This document shows positions 30,490-41,252 of a stretch of 64,000 nucleotides of DNA, one piece after another. Both the position numbers and the translations under genes were made by a program. Under the pieces are notes generated by a model, which was not told the DNA's origin, searched no databases, and saw only the letters and a program-made list of their open reading frames with translations. Every line of letters starts with the position of its first letter. Position 1 is the first letter of the stretch. Source of the stretch: Brachypterus glaber (lineage: Eukaryota; Arthropoda; Insecta; Coleoptera; Kateretidae); assembly GCA_958510825.1 (NCBI GenBank), contig OY294045.1, positions 7,553,916-7,617,915 of the forward strand. The letters are read 5' to 3'.

Positions 30490-30537
30490 ATCTTCTTTTT
30501 TCTTTTTCAGGTACGTCCAAGGCTTGTGTCGGTAAAG
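30490..30537 (+). promoter_or_regulatory. Candidate recursive splice site 1 (TTTCAG|GTACGT)
   Basis: A pyrimidine tract at 30491-30508 leads to CAG at 30508-30510, and GTACGT follows at once (30511-30516). A further donor-like GTAAAG lies at 30532-30537, so a 21-base exon could also be defined. A juxtaposed acceptor and donor is the signature of recursive splicing in long insect introns (known from Drosophila). There is no transcript evidence. Confidence 0.4.
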
Positions 30538-30741
30538 TAGAACAACTTTTTGTAAGAGATGACAATCGCTTGAGGATCAAGGGTCGGTAATAGTGTAAAT
30601 TGGAAATCTTCAGATAAAGGAATAGGTCTTTTCTATATAGATACTCTAAGAACGCACTGATACCATTCTAGGGCGTATGTATGATATCAAAATCTAAAAA
30701 CATTGCAATATTTTTTAATATAAATAAAGTGTATAGCATTC

Positions 30742-32019
30742 CCAGCACACTGAAAAAAATGACATTCTTGGCTCAAAGTAGTCGACACTCTTGGCAGTTA
30801 TTCTTTTAGCTTAAAAGATGTGTATCTTCAAACAAAAGTATTTATCTTGTCCCAAGAAAAGTGTCGCTTTTGAAATATTTTTAAAATTCTCTTGGACCTG
30901 GCGCATTTAAGGCAAAAACCATTTATCTTGTTTTAAGATTGTTAAAAATTAAATAATTTTCAATGCTTTGGCTTAAGAATTTTTCTTTTGAGACAAGATC
31001 ACTTGCATTTTATACAAGATCAAAGAATTTTATGTTAAAGAATCAGAAAGATCTTGGCAAGTGAATTATATTTTCATGTTAAGAGAAGGCGCTTTTGGAC
31101 GTATTCAAGAGTGCGAAGCATTTGGCCTAATTTCATATGCCATTACCGCAAAGGATCCTTTCTTTCAGTGCAGATTTGCATATTTATATTAACATAACCT
31201 TACTTTTCAATCGTTAATTTAAACTTTGGCTGATTTTGGCTGGTTTCGATTTTTTTGATGGGGGACCAAGCCTCCATTTGACTTAATCGCGAATAAGGAC
31301 ACTTTTAACGAAAAAAATACCGTTAAAAGTATTCGGAATACTATACACTTCCTATAAATAATATTTAAATCTATTTGTTTAACATACACTGAAAAAAATG
31401 ACGTTCTTGGCTCAAAGTAGTCAACACTCTTGGTAGTTATTCTTTTAGCTTAAAAGATGTGTATCTTCAAACAATAGTATTTATCTTGTCCCAAGAAAAG
31501 TGTCGCTTTTGAAATATTTTTAGAATGCTATTGGACCTGGCGCATTTGAGGCAAAATCCATTTATCTTGTTTTAAGATCGTTAAAAATTAAATAATTTTA
31601 AATACTTTGGACCCAGAATTTTTCTTTTGAGACAAGACCACTTGCATTTCACACAAGATCAAAGAATTTTAAGTTAACGAATCAGAAAGATCTTGGCAAG
31701 TGAATTATATTTTCATGTTAAGAGAAGGCGCTTTTGGACGTATTCAAGAGTGCGAAGCATTTGGCCTAATTTCATATGCCATCACCGTAAAGGATCCTTT
31801 TTCAGTGACAATTTGCATATTTATATTAACATAACCTTACTTTTCAATCTTTAATTTAAACTGTTTTTGGCTGGTTTCGATTTTTTTGATGGGGGACCAA
31901 GCCCCCCTTTGACTTAATCGCGAATAAGGACCCTTTTAACGAACAAAATACCGTTAAAAGTATTCGGAATACTATACACTTCCTATAAATAATATTTAAA
32001 TCTATTTGTCTAACATAAC
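30742..32019 (+). mobile_element. Head-to-tail dimer of a 639-bp element with 9-bp flanking repeat
   Basis: Two units begin CACTGAAAAAAATGAC (30748 and 31387) and run in step for about 639 bases through TCAAACAAAAGTATTTATC, GGCGCTTTTGGACGTATTC and ATGGGGGACCAAGC. ATAGCATTC stands at 30733-30741 and 32020-32028, on either side of the dimer, as if it inserted as one piece. A 5' part of the same family is at 57788-58045. No long open frame; superfamily unassigned. Confidence 0.75.
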
Positions 32020-32267
32020 ATAGCATTCGATAAGTCAAGAACAGTTATATTTACTCAATTTCAACATCAACCTCACTGAAATCTGTCTTTCTTGGAATTT
32101 ATCCATGCATATTTAACCCAGAGGGCTGAAATTTGGTATATATGCTTGGTTAGAATACATTCTGTTTATATTAAAATTTGACCCCTAGATCCCTCGTTAG
32201 CCATTACTAAGAACCATTCCCCAAATTAATTACTAACAATTATTTTTTTATTATTTTATTATTGTTT

Positions 32268-32640
32268 GCTGTGAAATTGGCACTAACTTAAGTATTTTTT
32301 ATTTTTTACTTTTTAGAGACATAGAAGTCGGTTCATTTTTTTATGCGAAAAGTTTGGACTTTTTTACTTTTTACAGACACAGAACTTGTAGATTTGTAGA
32401 TTGTTTTTGGTAAAAATAGGATTGGGGTAAGGGAGTAAAATGGGGTAAAACAGTTTTTTTTAAACATTTTTTTTTCAATTTATTTTTCATTTTACGAAAA
32501 AAGAAACTTTAATTTTTTTTTTTTTTGAAAAACTTTTTTATTTTTTTCGTTTTTAATTTTAATGAACCTAGGTCTATAGGGGAAAGTATTATTTTGTTGC
32601 CAGCAGTATTTTTTTTGTTAAATAGTGTTAAATTAAACTT
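32268..32640 (+). repeat. Dispersed repeat segments shared with 50240-50640 and 43790-43900
   Basis: GCTGTGAAATTGGCACTAAC with TTTTTAGAGACATAGAAGTC matches 50358-50385 plus 50573-50640. The later part, GAACCTAGGTCTATAGGGGA with AAAGTATTATTTTGTTG, matches 43835-43885. At this locus the first segment is continuous, so it is the uninterrupted version of the 50 kb copy. Confidence 0.7.
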
Positions 32641-33296
32641 TTTTATAATTTTTTAAAACATTTTTGTCATTTAGCCCAAAATCCCTTATTAAAACAACAT
32701 GTAATTTTATAAAACAAATGCGGTACATAAAATTTTATTTACATTACTTTTAAACTTTTACACGTCGAAATGTTTGTTTTTTCAGTAACGATAATAAGCT
32801 TACTGAAAAGAATATTTAATGATCTCTATTTTGTTCGGTGAAGCTTTTAAAAATAATACAGCTGTTTTAAAGAAAAACGCAGTACACAATTTGTTTAGGT
32901 TATTCCATTGTTAACTTTTTTCTAGACCATGTAGTATTATGATCCGCATATTTTATATGGTGTTGGGATTTTTAAAAATAATATTTCTTTAATAGGAGCG
33001 CAAATGTGGTGGGGTTTCACGAATCGGCAGAGTTCGGTTTGACCTACATTACATCGGACCCCTCCTCGGTAATTCTTGTCGGTATAACTTAAAAGTTGTC
33101 TAGTAATCTTAATTGTTTAAACAAATCTAATTTATGAGCGAAATGATCGTTTCAGATGTCAGAAATAGCAATTAGTTTGCAAATTGATGAGACTGAAACT
33201 CTTTTGTCGGGGTAATTAAATATGCGCGGTATCTTTGTAGATATTTTGCGCTAATAGCATTGTCAAATAAATTTAACTAGTGATCTTCTTATTAGC
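32641..33296. other. Spacer with a low-repeat stretch at its end
   Basis: 33000-33290 is more balanced in composition (GGTTTCACGAATCGGCAGAG, GGACCCCTCCTCGGTAAT) and I saw no second copy; it leads into the TATA-like site at 33297. Confidence 0.35.
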
Positions 33297-33333
33297 TATA
33301 TAAACTCATGAAAAGATTCATTTTTATTCAGTT
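33297..33333 (+). promoter_or_regulatory. Candidate core promoter: TATATAAA plus TCAGTT initiator
   Basis: TATATAAA at 33297-33304 is followed 33 bases later by TCAGTT at 33328-33333, an exact match to the arthropod initiator (TCAKTY), with A at 33330 as +1. The first downstream ATG (33351) opens only 11 codons, ending next to GTGAGA. The spacing is right, but both motifs are short and the region is AT-rich. Confidence 0.3.
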
Positions 33334-33865
33334 TTATTCAGAGTGTCGCTATGTCAAATTCAAAAGTGAAAATGTATTTTCTGTGAGAATTAATTTTGAG
33401 ATTTATTCTTGAATTAAAAAATAGTTTTTAAACTTTTGAGACTCGTTTTATCAGACATAAAAATAATTGGACACTTATAAATACTGTTAGAAATTTCGAC
33501 AAATATTATTTAACTTTGAAAAATATTTTGTAAACTTATTTAAATGACTTATACGAACCAGTTTTAATATACACTAAGCAAAATGTGGACAATAAATTGG
33601 GATTTGAAAATGATTGCGAATAGTTGGGATTTCAAACATAGAATGTTTTAATTTAGAAGTATTTAATGGAAAACTATTACATAATGGAAATTAGAATTTA
33701 AGGGCTTTGCATAGAAATAGGACTTTTAAGTAAGAATTGATCTTTCATGTCCTTGAAGAATTTATTCACATTTATTTAACATATTATTCTTAAGTTAAGA
33801 AGAAATCGTTTTATCTGTTTCCAAAGCGCCGTCTCCTAGAATACCCGCTCCCGAATAAAGTGATA

Positions 33866-33995
33866 AGTGGTTAAGTATATTCTCCGCTCGGGTATACTTT
33901 AAATACGATAGAAGTTTGTATGGCCAACATAACTGAGTAAGTTATAATAAAAGTTATAATTAACTGCTCGGCTATAACCGAATTATATACCACAT
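33866..33995. repeat. Two adjacent small hairpins
   Basis: AAGTATATTCTCCGCTCGGG closes with TATACTT (33873-33900), and TTATAATTAACTGC (33952-33966) with CGGCTATAACCGAATTATA. Small dyads with CG-rich turns, otherwise like the hairpin repeats elsewhere in the window. Confidence 0.4.
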
Positions 33996-34762
33996 CACTA
34001 AATTAGTGAAGAATTCGACATCACTACATTAGTAGAAAAATATTTAATACTAAAAAACCACTTCACTACAGTAGGTAGAGAAGCTATAGTGGGTATTAGA
34101 TAAAGACAAAAACATATTAGGTGTGTAAAATTTAGTCCGCCATTTTTACCTTTTAAACGTTAAAATTTGTAAACAAAAACAAAACCTTAAAAACTTTTAT
34201 CACATTTTTCTTCTTCTTTACAAAACAGGTCATTTTTATGTTAAAAATTTTAACACTGTGAACAAAATAAAACTATAAAGACACGCAGATACCACAACCA
34301 ACGCCACAAACAAAATATCACGAATTATTAGATTTCATAACAAAATGACAGAGTGCAGCGTTGTCGGACCTCCTACCCATGTAAATTTACGTTTGCTTGC
34401 ATTTAAACGGTTTGAATGTAAATTTATGCTGTCTTTGAGTGTTCTTATTAAAATTTGTAGCAAAATATTGGAAATTTATTGGTTTTTATAATTAAAAATT
34501 ATACGGTTGAAATATTGTTGGCAACGTAGAACCGCCATTTTTACCGTTTAGATGTCAATTTTCTATCTATTGTTATTATGCAGTGCAGAACCCTGCGCAA
34601 ACGTTTATTTCCTCTATATATTCTCTACCTATGTTTTATAGACCAAGGGAAATTGGTCAGTTTAATATATATTTTTTTTTACTTTTAAATCTAATTTTCA
34701 AAAAATCTTATGGTGAAAGTGATTTTCAGAAACCGCATACGAAAAATAAGTTCCCAGAATCC
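33996..34762. other. AT-rich spacer, nothing recognised
   Basis: GCCATTTTTACC recurs at 34138 and 34532 followed by similar words (TTTTAAACGTTAAAA; GTTTAGATGTCAATT), perhaps ends of a small decayed element. No gene. Confidence 0.3.
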
Positions 34763-34853
34763 AAACATTTAAAATGAATAAATATAACAATTCCAATTCC
34801 AAATTAAAACATTTAAAATGAATAAATATTAAATAACAATTCCAATTCCAAAT
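34763..34853 (+). repeat. Tandem duplication, about 44 bp
   Basis: AAACATTTAAAATGAATAAA followed by ACAATTCCAATTCCAAATT appears twice (from 34763 and 34807), the second with a TAAA insertion. Confidence 0.85.
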
Positions 34854-34997
34854 TCATTTTTTGCTTTTTCCTTCTTTTATTTTTCGAGTAGTGCTCGGGA
34901 ATCGGGAACCCTCTGGACTTATCCAAACCAAATCCCTTTTTGTCGACTGCTACCTTATGTAAGGTAAAACTCAACAATAAATAGAAGAATAATACTA

Positions 34998-35564
34998 ATA
35001 GTCCAGTCAAATAACGAAAAATGCCTGTGTTAAATTGCAATAAATGTACACAGGCTGATATTTTAAAGGGTAGTAGTGGATGGTTACAGAACACTCCTGT
35101 TAGTTTTTCACCGGTAAGGGATGTCCGCTATCTTAAATTTTAGGGATGAGTTCTGTTATCTCGCTAAATATGCATCTAACGACAAAAATGTATATTACCA
35201 ATATTGTTAAGCAAATAATTTCCAACAATTTTTGTTGGATCATTTTTTTATTATATTAATAATAATCGAGTTATAAATTTTCAAATAAGGCTATTTTTAA
35301 ATTAACTCGTGTGTTATTAATATGTTAGAAAAACCATCCAAACAAAAATCGTTGTAAATTTCCTCCCTAATAAAATTGATTATATGCATTTTTATCGTAA
35401 GATGCATATTAAGAAACCCACCCCTAAAATTCAAGATAGCGGACAACCCACAGGCAAATCACCCGGTGATAAATATGAGTGTTCTGTAACCATCCACTAC
35501 TACCCCTTAAAATATCAGCCCGTGTACATTTATTGCAATTTACATTTATTATTTGACTGGACTA
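34998..35564. mobile_element. Foldback element family C, copy 1 (ATAGTCCAGTCAAAT ends)
   Basis: The left arm ATAGTCCAGTCAAATAAC, GGCTGATATTTTAAAGGG, TAGTAGTGGATGGTTACAGA is mirrored by TCTGTAACCATCCACTACTA, CCCTTAAAATATCAGCCC and ATTTGACTGGACTAT. Arms are about 160 bases. A larger copy is at 40050-41252. No coding capacity. Confidence 0.85.
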
Positions 35565-36304
35565 TAACTAGATTAAAAAACAAACATTTTTTTTTTCAAT
35601 TTTCTTCAGTTTCTTATTTCGAAGGAAATTTTTCTGATTTTTTTTGTTGAAAAAAATCGTTTTTACCTCATTTTACCCCTTACCACACCTCAATTTGTAC
35701 CAAAACTTTCGATAAGGAACTTAGGGTCTAAATTTGAAGCCTTTAGATCAAAACGTCCTCGAGTTATCGTTGTCACAAATCTCCCGGACAGACACACAGA
35801 CAGAAATATTATTTTTACGGAAATATTTTTTTAATAAAACGTCAGGAAGCGTAAAAAACGCATTAATTGTTGTTCATTTTTTTACTAAGGTAAAACTTCT
35901 TCCGGGAAGGAAAAAGTTAGTTATCCAATAACCCCAATGTCTGACGTTTTAACAGACTTTTCCAATACTGTATTTTTCTTTCGTACAGTTGAATATTCTT
36001 TAACGATGAAAAATAAAAATAGTTTTTCCATAAAGAAAAAGAAAGTAAAAGAAAATCTTTATACTGTGAACAAAGTTGACCAGAACTACTTGAAATAGCG
36101 GAAATGGGATAAGCGACCTATTAGACGTTCAGGAAAATCCAGCTTTTTCGTGACGACAAATAATTTATTTTTAAATCGAGTGGAATTAGCTAAAAACGTA
36201 CATTTTTATTGTTTTTTTTTTATTAAGTTTTTCACTGTTTTAACAGATAATTCTGGGAAAGCCTTGCACAAAAGGAAAAATTGTAGGTATTAAAATTTTA
36301 ATTT
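35565..36304. other. Spacer with a GAGTTATCG...GGACAGAC repeat block
   Basis: 35757-35815 carries TCGAGTTATCGTTGTCACAA and CCCGGACAGACACACAGACA, a member of the family noted at 30217. The rest is AT-rich without recognised features. Confidence 0.45.
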
Positions 36305-36713
36305 TATAAACTATTTTGATCGGACTTTTAGTTGCAGATATAACAGAGCCACACAAAATTAAAAAAGTTGCATCTCCGACGGACTTGACATTCCTATGTA
36401 TTTTGAGCCGCTGAATCCGAATCTGAGGTCGAAATTTAAAAGTTATATCTCATTTTTACCATAACCTCAAAAAACATATCAGTATGCTTTTTGAGGTTCC
36501 GTTGAAAATGGGAGCTAACTTTTAAATTCCGACCTCAGATTCGGATTCAGCGGCTCAAAATACAGAGGTATTGACTAGTCAAGTTCGTCGGAGATGCAAC
36601 TTTTTTAATTTTGTATGGCTGTGTTATCTCTGCATCTCGATATTTTTTTTTCTAAAATGCATAGTATTCGAGATATTTGAAAGTTTCAGGTTAAAAAAAA
36701 ACACCCGGTATAT
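36305..36713. mobile_element. Palindromic element ending CACCCGGTAT
   Basis: 36328-36425 (TTAGTTGCAGATATAACAGA, TTGCATCTCCGACGGACTTG, CGCTGAATCCGAATCTGAGG) is mirrored at 36530-36635, with CCATAACCTCAAAAAACATA near the centre. The outer right end, TGAAAGTTTCAGGTT followed by CACCCGGTAT, is the mirror of the left end of the copy at 23512. Confidence 0.8.
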
Positions 36714-37937
36714 ATTTGGGTTTGCTATATATTTCTCGTCCTCCTTTTACTACTTGATCATAAAGTGCTAAAAAACTGTAACCAATTTGAATTGGACAAT
36801 TTTTTTTCTACCTATGGCTGGTATTGTTCAATATTCCTCTACACAATTTTGGTAAAGGTTTTGGACAGGCTTTTTAATTTAATTATAAAAATTTGTATTT
36901 ACTGCCAGCTGAATTTGTTTTTGTTTCGTAAAAAAGCATTACGTTTTCAATTAGCACATAGCAACCTTAAATTAAATTATTTTTTTATTTGCTTGATTTG
37001 TTTTTATTAAGCACATTGTTTTTAAACATTTTAAATCTGATAACCAATCACGTTTCGCTTTTAAATAAATTTTCATTTAACTCAGTTTTATTTCTGAATT
37101 TTGGTTAATTGTTTGGATGCGTTTGGTAAAGATTCCTATATATTTAGGTATAAATCATTAAAAACTTGGCGCCCCTACTAAAAAATACCCTTAAGAATAA
37201 AGCTTTGTCCCTGATGGTTTCTACCAACATGGCGCCCCTACAAAAAAAAATACCCAAAAAAATACCCTCACGAAAACAAAGGTTCTTATAGAATTGATTT
37301 TCCCTGAAAATTTGAGATTGATCGGATATTTTATTTTTGAGTTATCGCGTTAACAAGAAACGTGACAACAGAGACGCGGACAGACGAAAATTTTTTTTTT
37401 TTTAAATGTTCAAAATTCAATAATAGGTATAATTTTTGTTGTCGATTTTAGCAATTTGAAAGCTATCGCTTGTCATGAGGCTGCAAAGAGTAATAATCGT
37501 GTTAAGAGTTTCTAAAAATAACTACTACTTGTTGGAATAAATGCTTTAAGCTTTTTAAGTTATTTAAGCTTTTAAAAAAGCTGCATGGACCACCTAGCTG
37601 CGATATTTTTTGGTAATAATGGTTATTTCAGATTTTTTATGGTAGGGAAAACTACTTCAATAATAAAATTAACCAAGTTGTTGGCAACCCTGCTAAAAGT
37701 AAGTAATAAAGTTCGGCGAAAACCCCGTAAATTGCTGAAAAAGCCACCCCAGTATGGTATCAATTTCAGTTAGGCGAGATGGGTAGGCCCAAGAAAATTT
37801 ATACTATAGTGTGTTATTAGGTCGCATGTTGCATAGCAGCGTCACGACGCGTCGAGTTACGATAAGACGCCGACCCTCACATTAGGATATAATGGAGATG
37901 ACATGTTATCATTATCAAAAAAGTGCAGAGGGATAAT
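36714..37937. other. Spacer with repeat debris
   Basis: 37180-37395 holds ACCATGGCGCC-like duplicates (TTGGCGCCCCTACTAAAAAATACCC and ATGGCGCCCCTAC, about 60 bases apart) and another GAGTTATCGCG...GCGGACAGACG block. 37820-37900 is CpG-rich (GCGTCACGACGCGTCGAG). No supported gene. Confidence 0.35.
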
Positions 37938-38220
37938 AGTTATTTATGGTACTAGGGAGCTAAGTGACATATTACCCACGAGAAAATTTGACTCACGAGA
38001 CCCACGTGGGTTGAGTAAATTTTTTGAATGGTAATTCACGAGTACCGTACAATGCTTTATCAAAAATCTGTTTGCTGGAAAGTAATATATATTTTTTTTC
38101 GATAAATTTTAAAAATGACATTATAAATGAAATTATATTTTATAGTTTCTGTGTCTTAGTAGCTTTTTCAATTGTTTTTTTGTTGTAATAATTAAAATAA
38201 AGTCACGTGTTTTTTTAAGG
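37938..38220 (+). repeat. Diverged third copy of the 333-bp hairpin insertion
   Basis: ATAGTTATTTATGGTACTAG matches the left end of 10931-11260 exactly. The central dyad has changed to ACTCACGAGACCCACGTGGG/TTGAGT, and outer words CCCACGAGAAAATTTGA and GAGTACCGTAC remain recognisable. The end is not clear. Confidence 0.65.
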
Positions 38221-38809
38221 TTTTAGTAATGATTACTGCAAGGAAAAAATATATATATTTGTGGCAAATACAATTTTGAACATCATAATTAAAACGTGTA
38301 ACAAAATACTCAATAATAGTGCAATTTATTGGTGGTAAATAAACTATTTTCTATGACTGCTTTAGAATGTAAGCAAATACACACACTTTTCAAACACGGA
38401 ATGAATCCACTCTAGCTCTAGATACGGTATGAATATTCCGTATCAAGTGTTAGAATGAGCACATATAGTGCCATCTCTTGTTTATAAAAGTAAATAAAAC
38501 TGTAGCAAAATTAGCAAAAATATATATATTTTACCATGAAATATTGAATAATTTAATGCATTTTAAAGTTTTGCTTTAAAATTACTTAGTTTATTAGTTT
38601 TTCTTAATATTTGACCAGTTTTTTATCAATTTAGTTCAAAAAATTAAAAATGCTCCATCTATTGTTAAATTTTTAAACCTGATATCTGTCACAAAAATCT
38701 GACATAACCTTCAATTTTTGCATTATAATTTGTAAATATGTGCTAAAATTAAATAAAAATCTTTTTTAAGTACTGATTTGACAAAATTATTAAATAATTA
38801 ATTGCTTTA
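38221..38809. other. AT-rich spacer with an inverted GGAAT motif
   Basis: 38396-38446 pairs CGGAATGAAT with ATGAATATTCCGTAT loosely. 38640-38770 is a diverged relative of 13140-13255. No gene. Confidence 0.35.
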
Positions 38810-39060
38810 TTTAAAAATATGTGTTTTGTTGAATTTACAATGTCGAGTCACAAAAAACATTGTCCGCAGTTTAAAGCCATACAGTGTTTCATAGTTGCAG
38901 TCGAAGAAAAGTATAGTCTACAACACGTATGGAATAGTCATTCCGCGCTGGCGGGACCGTCATACTCGCCTGCCGGCTCGTATGCCAAACGTTCCGTTTT
39001 CGCGGAATATTGTCTATTCCATACTAGTTATAGAATATACTATTCTATAACTAATTTTAC
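38810..39060 (+). repeat. Hairpin repeat D, copy 1 (copy 2 at 58047-58260)
   Basis: ACAATGTCGAGTCACAAAAA, GCAGTTTAAAGCCATACAGT and CAACACGTATGGAATAGTCA are shared with 58047-58200. It ends in a dyad: ATGGAATAG...CATTCCGCG pairs with CGCGGAATA...CTATTCCAT around a GC-rich centre (GGCGGGACCGTCATACTCGC), followed by ACTAGTTATAGAATATACTA. An 81-codon open frame here is broken in the other copy, so it is probably not a gene. Confidence 0.75.
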
Positions 39061-39428
39061 ATAGCCTGTAGTGTGAAAAGTTGTGTAATGTTCTAAAATG
39101 AAATGGGTATTTTTATTTTTTTTATTTCAATATTTACCCTCCCCGCCGGGCGTCTAAAAATGAAAAATATAAAAATCATTATGCCCACATGGTGGGGTGG
39201 TAGACACCTCCTCGTGGTGAGTTCTGGGTAATTTTGTGCTAATTATTGTTAATATTTTGTCCAAAATAAGCCGCTTTACTACTAGCAAAAAGAAAATTTG
39301 GCAAGATTTGGAGGGGTGACGGGGTTTTAAATATACAATTAAATTAAATAGTAGTTTTTAGTGCACTAGAGTGCGTTTTTTACGAGGCGCAGACCAAGTA
39401 CAAATAAACAATGTTAGTCCAGTAAAAC
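39061..39428. other. Spacer, nothing recognised
   Basis: Contains a locally GC-richer stretch at 39140-39235 (CCTCCCCGCCGGGCGTC, ATGGTGGGGTGGTAGACACC) with no second copy seen. Confidence 0.3.
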
Positions 39429-39682
39429 CAACGAACTAATAACTCTTCTTTCTAGAATAGGCATTTCATTTGTAAAAACTGAAAAAAACGTAGCCAACAT
39501 ATACATTTTTCTGTCTTACTCGCACAGCTTTGTTCTAACAGAGACAACAATAACAGTTACTGGTAATTGTTATTGTTCAGGCCTGAATATACCTACTGTT
39601 TGTTTACAAACAAACCGAGATGTTGGCGATACTTTATATTAAAGGTATGCGTATTCTAGAGAGAAGAGTTCTTAGTTCGTTG
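39429..39682. mobile_element. 254-bp TIR element with 8-bp target duplication (hAT-like)
   Basis: The left end CAACGAACTAATAACTCTTC and the minus-strand right end CAACGAACTAAGAACTCTTC continue as matching inverted repeats of about 36 bases to TCTAGAATA(G/C)GCAT. AGTAAAAC lies directly outside both ends (39421-39428 and 39683-39690). Eight-base duplications are typical of hAT elements. The interior has no coding sequence. Confidence 0.85.
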
Positions 39683-40049
39683 AGTAAAACCAGGTTTATT
39701 TACAATTTTGGCGAAGGCGCACCGTATAAATTTTTCATTGTCAATAAAATTTGAGTTTTAGCTCCATGGAGTTTAATGAATAAATAAATAATTTTCATTT
39801 ATTTGTTTCAAATTTTCAATATAAATTAAAATAATTAAAAATTAATCTTTCCAACTTCAACTTCAAATTTTGATTGCAATTTTGCTCTTAAAGTTGCCGA
39901 TACACTTTTTTCTCTCAAAGTTATTGAAAGTTAAATATTGTTGAGGGAAACAGTTTCAAAGTTGCGCCAAGTTTCTTTGAACCAATCATCGGTCTAAACA
40001 CGTGCTAAATATTAATAAACTGGATTTCTGACTTTTCATTAAGGAACAC

Positions 40050-41252
40050 TATAGTCCAGTCAAAGGAAGAGGAACCCCCATGTTGAAATTGCAAAAAAAA
40101 TCACATGGGCTGATATTTTAAAGGATAGTAGTGGATGGTAAAGAAACGTACTGTTAGTTTTTCACTGGATGATTTGCGTAAGAAGTGTGTTGTATTTCCA
40201 ACAATTTTTATTTGGCTTTTTTTTAATTATATTAAAAACAATTAAATTTTTTAGCCAAAGTTTTCATCGGAGGATAAAAGTTTTATAAGCAATGGTTATA
40301 AGCAAACTTGTATCTCCTAAAATTCTCCATAATTTTCATATAACATTTTCAAGACCCCCGCCCCCCTACCATTTTTTTTTACAAAATGTAAAGAAATTGA
40401 AAGGAAATTTTGCTTTAAGGTTTAAACCGGTTTTTAACCGGTTATTGCTTCCACGTTTATACAAAAACCGGTCTGTGGTAATTTCCGCAACCGGTTAACC
40501 GAAAACCGGTTATTACCTATGGTTTTACATCTCTATTTTTTGTTTGTTTAGAGGATTAAGTGAGCGCCGTGTGCAATAAAATTTGCAACGAATCCGTATC
40601 TTAGGCCTAGATCAATGTTAAAAACGTGATCCAATAATTATATTATAATTCCAATTTGTGTTTTTGGCCTTTTTTACTGATAATTGGCCAGCTCAAGCAA
40701 TTTATTCTTTCGCCGGTTGGCAGGCGTTGTCTGGATTGTATACCCATCAACCATATAACAGAGACTGTACATCAACCATGTGGTTGAATGTTCTATTTTT
40801 TTTTTAATTATATTATAATTTTATAAATATTTAAGTGTTACGTAACATTTTGACTGACATCCACCCCCCTCTGTAACGCGGCGTAACGTTTTCGAGACCC
40901 CCCCTCCTAGAGCGTTACGTAATACTTGAACATTCCCTTGGCTGAAAAATCGAAAAAACCAATTTCAGCCCCAACATGACCAAATGAATATACTTCGATT
41001 GTTATTTTAATATTAAAATATAATAAAAAAATGTCAACCAGAAATTATTGCATATTTTCTTCTTAATACAATTGGTAATGCATTATTATCGTTATCGAGA
41101 TAACCGCACTCAACCCTAAAATTCAGGTTAGTGGACATCCCTTACGCAAATCACCCGCTGAAAACAGAAGTGTTCCGTTCTACCACCCTTTCAAATATCA
41201 GCCAGTGCGCATTTTTTGTAATATACAATTTATCATTTGACTGGACTACTAC
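40050..41252. mobile_element. Foldback element family C, copy 2, with later insertions
   Basis: The left arm ATAGTCCAGTCAAAGG, GGCTGATATTTTAAAGGATA, TAGTAGTGGATGG is mirrored at 41105-41252 by TCAAATATCAGCCAGT and CATTTGACTGGACTA. Compared with the 567-bp copy at 34998, the interior is about 640 bases longer and includes a PIF/Harbinger-like piece (40834-40937, TGTTACGTAACATTTTGAC to TTACGTAATACTTGAACATT) and the AACCGGTT cluster at 40425. Confidence 0.8.
40425..40511. promoter_or_regulatory. Cluster of AACCGGTT palindromes
   Basis: Exact AACCGGTT occurs at 40425-40432, 40436-40443, 40489-40496 and 40504-40511, with a 7/8 match (AACCGGTC) at 40466-40473. AACCGGTT is the Grainyhead consensus binding site. 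Whether the cluster is regulatory or simply repeated transposon sequence cannot be told from the sequence. Confidence 0.4.

Noticed and set aside
38819..39064. 81-codon plus-strand frame
   Set aside because: It lies in hairpin repeat D; the copy at 58047 breaks the frame with a 10-base insertion, and the hairpin forms the second half of the frame.
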